NCBI GenBank assembly: GCA_029378245.1 | Contig: JARKIF010000004.1 | Location: forward strand, 1,426,001 to 1,490,000 | Origin: Roridomyces roridus | Taxonomy: Eukaryota > Basidiomycota > Agaricomycetes > Agaricales > Mycenaceae | DNA length: 64,000 nt | Reading direction: 5' to 3' | Part shown: piece by piece, positions 52,401 through 60,912 of the stretch | How the letters are laid out: every line of letters starts with the position of its first letter | How positions within the stretch are numbered: the stretch's first letter is position 1 | The notes under the pieces: generated by a model | Told to the model about the DNA's origin: nothing | What the model saw: the letters and a program-made list of their open reading frames with translations, nothing else | The model's database searches: none | Program-made: the position numbers and the translations under genes

Positions 52401-54888
52401 CTGCTTGCAGTTCGCTATGGGGAAGATTACGGGCGCCGCGACGTTGCGGGTGGGGATGCTTGCAAAGTTGCAATTGGCATGCGCCGTCTCCATGATACGC
52501 GGATGTTGAGCGTGCGGCGTCGAGTATGGGAATGTCGATGGACGTCAGAAATTATGGGATGTCGAGTTCAGCATGCTGGAGAGAAGAAGAGCACGGGGGA
52601 GTTGTGTGCAGGGCAGGGATGGCAAGCCCGCTGACGTCGAGAACACATTCAGGAACGTGGTCGAGCACCCTCCACAGCCTTCCCATTTCTCGTTCTATAC
52701 TTACACGGCTCGTTCTGTACTAGATACTCGAATACATCCTTTTCCCCCTTGTTTCTTCAGTGTCCTGAGTACTGTCCTGATCAGCATCCCGAATCGTAGT
52801 CTCGGGGGCCCAAATCGGATATCCAAATCATTTCTTTCGGGAACATTCATCCGTCCCACCACTGCTACTCACTCATTCCTCCTCAAACCCGGGGAGGTTG
52901 AATACGAGGGTATGAGACGTCGTTTTAGAGATAGGCGGGGCAAGTTGCTACTACACGACATTTCATTTTTTACAAAAATTCACGGGGGAGCTGGTGAGCT
53001 GGGCTTTTTTTTCTGAGGAGGTGTTGTATCCATGCATCCACAGAATAAAATCTGGGACGAACGAGTCGTTGTGGAAGGTGCTAGGATTTAAAAACATAAT
53101 TACTTTCTGTCGGGAACTGATATTGCCAGCCCGATTGGTTTTGACATTCGTACTGGATCACCACTCTCTCTCCTCCACCTCCATGTCTCAACTCTATTCC
53201 ACCTCAACAGAACCACTAAAGCATCTTCCTATTGTCGCTTTCGATCCCTCAACTCCAATTTATTGACAACTGCTGGTGTATAGCAACATGGTAGGATTAA
53301 AATCATCCTCTAATTTCATTCGGGAACTGATATCGAGGAAACCTTTCCGCGCTCCATTCGATGCTTCCCTCTCGAGCGCGCACACCTGTCGTTGGCAAGC
53401 TCTTGGATTCGCTCCATTGAAGTCCATTTGCCGTGGCTGAAACGGTACGAGCAGCCAGGCCAAGCAGAGTTTGGGGACAGGACTCGGAGGCATGCAGGTT
53501 CGTCAAATATCGCAACAATCTTCCCCTCTGTGTTCTGAGTTCTCAATCGACTCAAAATACGGTTCAAGGATGATGTTTACACCCGGAAAGTGTACAGCGA
53601 ACCTTGGCGTCAGACGCAGAATGTATGGATTTCCGTCGACGCAGTATTCAGCTTGTTTGACCCTCAGACATCTCTCCGGCTCCAGGTGTACTCGATAACG
53701 TTTCCATGCGATTCATAGATGACCTAAGAACATAAGTACCATCTCAGAAGAGTCATTGAAAATCAGGGACGCCGTAGAACGCGCTAGAGCGCCGACATCT
53801 CGTATCGTTGATGTATCATGTGACCACGTTCTCTCTTGCTTACCACAACCTCCTCTGCGTCCCTCGACATTCAACGGCCTTGAATTCCTTTGTTCATGAC
53901 CAATTCATGACGGCGATAAATCCCTTCAAGCTGTACTGTGTGCTGTGGGGAGGAGCAAGTGGCGGATGACGTGGCATCGAGTAGCCTCGGAGTAGGTGCG
54001 TCGCAGCCGTGTATGGCCCAATTCTCCATCTCACAGACTCCAGACTGTGCTCGTTTCGCGTCGATACCTCTCCTCCTTGAGCCCCGGATATCTCATTCGC
54101 AAACAGCAACGTTCTTGTCTTTCAAAGATGACCATCGTGCGTGTCCTTCACTCCCCGATCCCTGCATCCCCACCCCAATCCATGGACCCGATTCCCACCA
54201 CAGAGCAGGGAATCCATGCCGGCCACTCTCTCCTCTTCTCCACAATTGATTCTGGCCGCTTGCTCATTCTTTTTAGGTTCCAGATCATCTTTTCCTCGCA
54301 TTGGCGCATTTATTGTGAGTATTACCTCAATTCTTTCCCTCCTTCCTCCTTCCCTCGCGCTCTGTAAACCGCCGGCAAGAGACTCACCCTCTGGGACTCC
54401 CAAGCCGTGTCTGCTCGCGCTTCCTTCGCCTCGACCTTTTGTGCCCGAGCCAAATTAATTCTTTTCTCAGTATAGATGGCCTTGCACTCCGAACTGCACA
54501 TCCCATCGCTCCTCGCTCCCTCTCACCCCTCCCGACGTCCATTCCCTCCACCCCTCTTCTCTACGGCCCCTGCACCGTCGCCGCTCCTCTGCACATAACG
54601 CCGGTTCCCTGTCATTTTCCCGCACACAACCGCGGCTCCGCACGACCATTTCCCTGCCAACGTCCCAAATTGCTACGCCCGTGGCCTCCCGTCTGCGCTT
54701 ACACGCGCTCACTCCCCGGTTAGTTGTTTTTTGGTGTAGCGCAGGGTGTGGTGTGTACGGAGCACACTGTTTGCGGATAGCGGCTGGAGTGTACGCGTGC
54801 AAACAGGGCGAGGGTGGCGTGTGCAGCTTGCGGTGTGCAAGCACGGAGGTGTGGCGTCTATTATATGCGGACAGAGTCAGGAGAATCA

Positions 54889-55096
54889 TGCTGATGAGGT
54901 GCGGCTCAAGTCCGAGGTAGAGGTGCGTATCATGTCTTTTACATGCAGTGCCTGAGACTAACCCCAATTAAAGGATGTGCACTCAAAGCTGCGGATCAAG
55001 GTGACCAAGCTCAAGGCGCGGGAGTCCGAGCTGAATCTCTTCCGGGACGAGAACACCCATCTGCGGTCGGAGAACGCGCGTCTCGTTGAGGAGAAG
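54889..55096 (+). pseudogene. captured coiled-coil exons inside the hAT-like element
   Basis: NHADEVRLKSEVE is followed by an intron (GTGCGT...TTAAAG), then DVHSKLRIKVTKLKARESEL and NLFRDENTHLRSENARLVEE, and a donor-like GTAGGT. The heptads and the clean splice ends look like part of a host gene, but the gene is not recognised and no start or stop belongs to it. Confidence 0.4.
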
Positions 55097-55413
55097 GGTA
55101 GGTGTGCCTGCGGTATTCGGTAGTGGCCGATGGTCTGTGCGCGTGTATGTGAAGCAGCAAGCGCAAGTGCGGGAGTGGATAAGCATGAGGAGCGGTGGGG
55201 GTACAGGAGCGAGCCAGGAGGCGGAGTGATGGGACGACGAATGGGAGATGAGGAGCAGGAATGACCAAATGCGCTGGCGTGACAACCAAATGCAGCGGCG
55301 GTGAATGACTGAATGCAGCGGTCAATGCAGCGGCAGAGCAGAGCAACGGAGCAACGGACGCGGTCAGGAGTGAACGCGGCGGGATGACGGGCAGTGGTGA
55401 CCCAAAAGGGCGG

Positions 55414-55480
55414 GAGGCAGCGAGCGGGTAGGCGGGAAGCAGCGAGCGGGTAGTCGGGATGCAGCGAGCGGGTGGCGGGA
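55414..55480. repeat. short tandem repeat inside the hAT-like element
   Basis: Three copies of a unit of about 22 bp, GCAGCGAGCGGGTAGGCGGG with small changes. Confidence 0.6.
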
Positions 55481-56708
55481 AACCCTGATGGCAGCTAGTG
55501 TAATTAGGTACCCATAATCCGATCATTTAACGCGTTGAATCGATCTGCATTTTTTTCTTCTCAGCCTCACATTTAACGCGTTGAGCTGTTAGGTCGTTTA
55601 ACACGTTAAACTCGCGGTCACGTTTTTCCCTGCACGGTCACGTTTTTTCCTGCACGTCACACCAGTTTTTTCTTTCTTTTTAGGTACAGTGTTTCGCGTT
55701 AAATGTGGGCAATGATCGGTGTTTATCGCGTTGAGCCCGGGGTAGCTTAATGCGTCAAATCGATCATTTAACGTGTTAAAAGAATGGCAGGTTATTCTGA
55801 CCAGATAACTGGTTCCCACGGGTTAACAGAATTGCTGAGAGGGCCGAGCAATAGCATATATGCCGGCGGAGCCGCGGGGCTCCCGGTTTTACCCGTAGAA
55901 GCCCGGGATTTGACCTTTGAGCCTATCCCTGGTTTAATGCATCAGCGACATGGGTTATAACCCACTTTAACGCGTAATATTAGCTGGACAAGGTGTGAAG
56001 TACCCCGACGCCCCCATGGACGCTGTGCCTGATTACAAAATTCTCGACAGCTTTTCCGCCCCTCGTCTCGAGACCTTGACAATAGATTCCGACGATCGAG
56101 TCGGATCGACACATCGTTCCCTTCCTTGCAAGATCCTCACCACCGCTCCAACAACTCCTTATCCGGGATGCATTCGAATTCGACTCGCTGAAGGACTTGC
56201 TCACAGCGGTTCTTTCCCTCACCCGTTTGTCAGCGGAGAACATGGATCTCGACGGTTTGGAGAGCTTGTGTCGTATGCTGGGAGCCCCATCCAGCCTGGT
56301 CCCAGACCTTCGGACCATAGAACTAGGTGACTTGCAGGCATGGTCGGATTCACTGTGGAACTTGGTTCTCCACGCATTGACGGCTCGTCGGGCCCACATG
56401 CGAAGCCTACGTATGACCTTATTCGAGAAATGAACGGAGAATAATTCAGTTCCCAAAAGGGCAACTGACCCAGTGATTGTTTGTGCTTTTCAATCGACCA
56501 CCATCTTCCGTTTCATCCCCCATTCTCCATGCATCCTTCTGGCCAGAGACGTCCACGGTGTGTCCATATTCAGAGATGCGCCCAACATCCGAATGCTCAA
56601 GGCTCTGGCGTTACAGAAAACAAAAGTCCAGCGCTCAGCCTCGGGCTCGCAACTTGCCAACTCAGCGGAGTATCAGTGGTCAACCAGGGTGAGTGAATCG
56701 ACCCATCC

Positions 56709-57416
56709 ATGGCTACTTGGTCTCAGCTCGATCTCAGCGCCACGTCTGTGCAAGAACTCGAGGCACGCATCGAGGGCATCTCGGCTGATATCGAGCGGCA
56801 GCTTGAGAAGGAAGTCCTGCAGGGACTCGAACGTGATAAGAGTCTTCTTCAGCGACAGCTCAAGGCTATACGTGATCCAATCCAACGTCTTCCCCTTAAA
56901 ATTTCGTCCGCCAATGCCTCCCCGAATATCCGACGCTCAGCGATGTTCGCAGCATCCGCCCACGTGGCACCATGCCCAAGTTTCCCACTATGCCCACACT
57001 TCTCTTGAATATTTGCAATGCGTGGACCGACATCGCAGTATCCAACCCCAAGCTGTGGTCCACAATGAATATCGAGTTTCCGGCGCACCGCGTGGGTCTC
57101 GAGGTCATGGTGGAGAAATGGCTTCAACGCACTCGTTCTCACCTTTTGGACGTGTCCACTGTGACCGGACCTCTCGATACAACAGTGGCCGCTCTGATTT
57201 GGCGCTACTCAAGCCACCTACATGGGTGACCGCTATACAATTCTCCTGTACTCTCTGCCATACGATGCCTGGGCTAGCCTCCGAGCGCTAACGCTCGCAG
57301 ACGATGGCAAGGATATTTGGATCGGGAATATTGATGCGGATATAAATATCCTTCTTTGGCCGTCGTGGTGGGAGTCGGGGGTCCGGGAACGTTGCCTCCA
57401 CAGTTATGATCTCTGA
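56709..57416 (+). pseudogene. decayed F-box gene
   Basis: ATG 56709: MATWSQLDLSATSVQELEAR, LQRQLKAIRDPIQRLPLKIS, then a frame break. LLNICNAWTDIAVSNPKLWS with VGLEVMVEKWLQRTRSHLLD follows and stops at 57229. A third frame ends at 57416 (SLPYDAWASLRALTLADDGK). The repeat part is missing. It is a dead copy next to the fragment of the NTF2-like gene. Confidence 0.75.
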
Positions 57417-57472
57417 GCAGGGTTGGGGTCTGTGTTGTTTACTGAACACCGTCGTACAATGAGCTTTGAATT

Positions 57473-57537
57473 ATCTTGGTCTTATCTTGGCTGATTTTTG
57501 AAAAGGACGTGACAATAGAGAAGATTGTGCAAGTTAG
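57473..57537 (+). pseudogene. fragment of an NTF2/SnoaL-like gene
   Basis: The reading LSWLIFEKDVTIEKIVQV matches the segment FAWFMDFDKDAKIEKIVQV of the gene at 48924. Only about 20 residues remain. Confidence 0.6.
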
Positions 57538-57907
57538 ACCGTGTTCCAACTTGGTTCACTTCTGCGCCGTGACAATATCCGCCTTCCACGTCAAAGTAAA
57601 ATCTCCCTCCCCGTACCGTTCCTTCATGTATCTCTCCCACCCTTCCCCCTTCTCCCCAGCCAACATTTCACCGAACAGCCTCTTCATGTACTCAACGAAC
57701 CGCCCCATGTCGTCCGTGTGCTGGAACACAATGGGCTGCACATCGACGGCGGTGAAGCCCACGCTGGTGAGGATGTTCTTGACGGACTCGGGCGAGACGA
57801 GAGGGCCGGAGAAGATGGGCGGAGGGATGTAGCCCGGGACGCCTGCTTTCATGGATTCGAGCCAACCCGGCTCTGTCCAGACAGTAAAGCCCAGCTTGCC
57901 ACTCTGT

Positions 57908-58449
57908 TAGGGCTCCGACCCGACCGTCAAAATGACGGGTTGACGACCCGTCGTGACGGGTGCCGGGCCGTCCGTTTCGCGCTCGAAGCCAAAAATTTGA
58001 CGGCCGGGTCCGGGTCGGGTTAGAGCCATGACGGGTCACCCGTCCCCGTCCGTCGACGGCTCATGACGGGTCGCAACGGGTCCTCGGCTAATTACCCATG
58101 CCGAGCTGCCGGCATCACTTGATACTCCACAATTGCGCATCCAGATCATCGGCAGTCTTCTCGATGGCCACTACTGCCACGTACTGCGCTTCTGGAGGCT
58201 TCCGCAGTACCAAGCCGTGATTTTGACTGCCCGCCTTCACGTTGACATCAATCTGATGGTTGATTTAGCAGGAGGCACGGGCTGACACCACTCTGACCCG
58301 TCATGACGGCCGTGACGGGTCTGACGGGTACCACCCGGCCGTTTCGAGGCTTCGCAACATGGTCTGACGGCCGGGTGGGGCCCGTCCGACCTCCCATGAC
58401 GGCCGTCAGAGCGACGGCCGTTGCCGTCAATGGCCGGGTCGGAGCCCTA
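57908..58449. mobile_element. 542-bp hAT-like MITE
   Basis: It begins TAGGGCTCCGACCCG and ends CGGGTCGGAGCCCTA, exact inverted ends of 15 bp, with exact 8-bp duplications CACTCTGT (57900-57907, 58450-58457). GACGGGT/ACGGCCG repeats crowd both ends, and the motif AAAAATTTGACGGCC is shared with the MITE at 21210. Confidence 0.95.
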
Positions 58450-58666
58450 CACTCTGTTTGAGGACGCGCAGGGATTCTGATACCGCCGGGTGAGCGAATT
58501 GATTCAAGATAATGGGGAAGGAACTCACCTTTGAAGGCTAGCTCCTTGTCGGGAATCATTTGTATCGCGAAATTCATCAACACGTGCGTGAAGTGGTTGT
58601 CCGCGAATGGGAGAGCCTGAGATACGCCTCCAGTTGAATCAAACGGACGGGCATGTTACGCGCACC

Positions 58667-59314
58667 TGTTAGGTGTCGGATCCGAGTGAAGAACGTAGCA
58701 GGGATAAAATCGCCCGGAGAAGATTTGGACCGGAGTTCCAGTTAAATGTCGAAAGAACCGGAGGAAGGGAAAGTTGGACCGGAGTTCCGGGGCGATTGTC
58801 GGAGGAACGGTGACACCACTAAGGTCGAGGGTGACCGTCTGCCCAGCAATGTGAGATGAGGACCGGACTGGACCGGAGTTCCGGATGAGGAATCCGATCT
58901 GAGAGAGGAGGGGCTCGGATAGACCAAGGTGGAATGCACCAAGAACGTCGATAATCAAACTGAAGTACCGAGTACAAAAGGAAAGTCTTATATACTAAGT
59001 GTGAGAGATATTTGTCAAGACACTAAAATAGACTTGAGAACGGACATAACCGGCTAAGTGGATATAAGGTGATTAAGTCCGCACGGAGTGATCAAGTGGA
59101 TGTCGATCCAGAGCATGTCAGATGAATATCCTGTCAAGGTTCCTTTTTCATGTGAATAACCAAAATACCCGGTGTAGTCCGAGAAGCAGGACTCGGCCTG
59201 ACAGATGGGATGGATCCGGAGTTGGGTCAAAGGAACCGGAACTCCGGTCAAAGAAAACTCCGGTTAAAGGAACCGGAGTCCGGAGTTTGGATGAAGTTGG
59301 AACGGGACGTAACA
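58667..59314. mobile_element. 648-bp solo LTR of a retrotransposon
   Basis: It begins TGTTAGGTGTCGG and ends GGGACGTAACA, so the TGTTA/TAACA ends pair. A 5-bp duplication GCACC flanks it (58662-58666, 59315-59319). It is rich in ACCGGAGTTCCGG-type palindromes and has TATATACTAAG near 58990 as a possible promoter. The length and 5-bp duplication fit a solo LTR left by recombination. Confidence 0.85.
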
Positions 59315-59962
59315 GCACCTGAGCATCTGCGACTTTCACCTCTGCATTCCATCCATTTTTTTTGATCCTCTCAGCAGCACTCTTGACCATATACTCCTCG
59401 AGGTCGCTGCACACTACGCGTACAGCGTCTTTGCCGACGGCATCAAAAAGGAGCGACGCCACCAGGCCCCCGCCGCATGCGTTGTCCAGCACCACAGCAT
59501 CGTGGGGCGGGGTGGGGAGCAGACCTGCTTGTTGGATCATTGCTTTTGCCGGGATGCCTGTGATCTCTTCCATCTTGGCTGTATCTAGGCAAGGATGGGA
59601 CCGTCAGTTGGACTCGAGGCGAGTTGCTCGACGCTCACCCTCCGTCGAAAATTTAGCATATTCGGGTCTCATGCTCGACGGTGGTTGGTTGGCTCCAGGC
59701 GCATGCGGTGTTTTATATCGGTTGATGACTGTGTGACTGCGGAGGTACTTGCCGTTCAAAAGGGGTTGGTCTCGAATTGGTAATGAACGCACGCAGAGCG
59801 CCCAGTCGATAGCCTGAAATTTGAATTGTGTTCCGTTAGTAGAAAACGGGAACGAGCAGGCTATCACGGTGAAGCTCACGCCTGATACGGACGCCTTTGA
59901 TTGCGGTGAGCAACCCGAGCGGCGATCATGGACAGCGACGTGAAGCGGGTGGGAAGTGGTGT

Positions 59963-60201
59963 TGTAGGAGGATCCGGCCGCCATGAGTGAACATGAGGCA
60001 CGTCGTTTGTTCCTGAACACATGGTTCTTTTCTTCTCCATCTTTTCTACCACATGTCTTTGCTTCTCTTCTATTGTTCTTCATGACCCATGACTTGCATT
60101 CCACATGGAACCCGTAGATAACGCCTCATGGCTGTAGATACATGACTTGTATAAATACGGGCTCCCACTTTCAATACAACTCATCTGTTCTGTCCCTTAC
60201 A
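59963..60201 (+). repeat. probable LTR of a Ty1/copia element
   Basis: The sequence between TGTAGG and CTTACA just before the copia gag gene, about 239 bp, has a TATA box (TATAAATA at 60150) in a promoter-like place. Its left limit is a guess, because the matching 3' LTR is not in the window. Confidence 0.45.
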
Positions 60202-60366
60202 ATAGGTTATGGGCCCCGGAGCGTTCTAAATCCAAAGAACAGATCACACATCTTACTTGATACACTCAATCACTCGACACTTGCATAAACTGCACACTTA
60301 CACCAACATCTACAACCTCACACCCACACTTACATCCACTTACGGTCATACCTCAGAGTCATTCCA

Positions 60367-60912
60367 ATGACGTCTCAAATGATCACCTTACCCGCTTTGT
60401 TGGCCACGGAAAAGCTCCAAGGCAACAAATCGAACTATCCCACTTTCAAAGTACTGATCGAGGAGCATGCCGCAAGCAAGGGCTTGTCCGGATACCTCGA
60501 TGGGACTATCACCAAACCACCTTTAATCACTGTATCTACTGGAGCTCCACCACCCGACCCCACTCCCATATTTTCCACGGCACCCTCTCGCGAGGAATTC
60601 ATGTACCGCGATGGTGTGCTGCGATCTTTGATCGTCACCAATATTATCGACCCCATCGGACTCGGAGTCAAGCGCGATGGCACCGCCAAGGAATGCTGGG
60701 ACTCTGTTATCAATGCGTGTGCTAGGAAGAGTGATGCTGCTCTATCCTTGGCCCAGAGCGAACTCCGGGCGATTAAATTCACTGGAACATCTCGCACAGA
60801 GCTGGACTTGCTCCTCAGTGATATTCGGAGCAAGGCCCATGCAGTCCGAATGATGGGTGGTACGGTGGATGACAAGGAGCAGAAACACATCCTCATTCGT
60901 CAGCAGGTATAG
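60367..60912 (+). pseudogene. Ty1/copia-type gag, cut at its 3' part
   Basis: MTSQMITLPALLATEKLQGN, NYPTFKVLIEEHAASKGLSG, YLDGTI, FMYRDGVLRSLIVTNIIDPI and AKECWDSVINACARKSDAAL form the gag opening of fungal copia elements (UBN2 type). After 180 residues the frame meets a TA-flanked element at 60908. The zinc knuckle, protease, integrase and reverse transcriptase are all missing, and gag does not resume beyond 63554. Confidence 0.85.

Larger units (their letters stand above)
50621..55995. mobile_element. 5.4-kb hAT-like element with palindrome-rich ends
   Basis: An 8-bp duplication TGAAGTAC flanks it (50613-50620, 55996-56003). The ends are (C)AGCTGGTCCAG and, inverted, CACCTTGTCCAG. Strong inverted similarity follows over about 55 bp: ACGCATTAAATAGGGTTG versus ACGCGTTAAAGTGGGTTA, then TAACCCATGT and ATGCATTAAAC. 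The outer 450-500 bp at each end (to about 51130; from about 55520) hold many TTAACGCGTT-like palindromes. The interior shows no recognisable transposase, so the element looks non-autonomous. It carries GC-rich sequence, two minisatellite-like stretches and a gene-like coiled-coil exon (54889-55096). Confidence 0.85.
49890..56433 (+). pseudogene. F-box gene split by a 5.4-kb element
   Basis: ATG 49890: MSIQELEARIEEISSEVDRQ, then DPITRLPLEISSEIFFKCLP and LLGVCNTWTNIALSNPGLWS. The frame shifts near 50470 to ALQLLRFSPNLLDLSFHDF and LADLRQLLVGMKY (50620). The element 50621-55995 follows. Past it the same frame continues PDAPMDAVPDYKILDSFSAP-RLETLTIDSD. It shifts once more to ENMDLDGLESLCRMLGAPSS and ends ARRAHMRSLRMTLFEK, stop 56433. 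The frame is continuous across the 8-bp duplication, so the element hit a coding exon. Two frameshifts mark it as dead. Confidence 0.85.
57556..59672 (-). pseudogene. SAM-dependent methyltransferase gene carrying two insertions
   Basis: Minus strand from ATG 59672: MRPEYAKFSTED, spliced to TAKMEEITGIPAKAMIQQAG, then VVLDNACGGGLVASLLFD (the SAM-binding motif I), VCSDLEEYMVKSAAERIKKN and EVKVADAQ. The next intron contains a solo LTR (58667-59314). The following exon gives ALPFADNHFTHVLMNFAIQM and the next SLRVLKQS, where a 542-bp MITE (57908-58449) interrupts it. It then continues GKLGFTVWTEPGWLESMKAG and ends FTLTWKADIVTAQK, stop 57556. Without the MITE all parts form one frame of about 275 residues, a typical class I methyltransferase. 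The MITE hits a coding exon, so the gene is probably off now. Substrate unknown. Confidence 0.85.

Noticed and set aside
54467..54967. 166-codon minus frame within the 5.4-kb element
   Set aside because: Arginine/cysteine-rich composition without domain; most likely chance in GC-rich DNA. No transposase signature.
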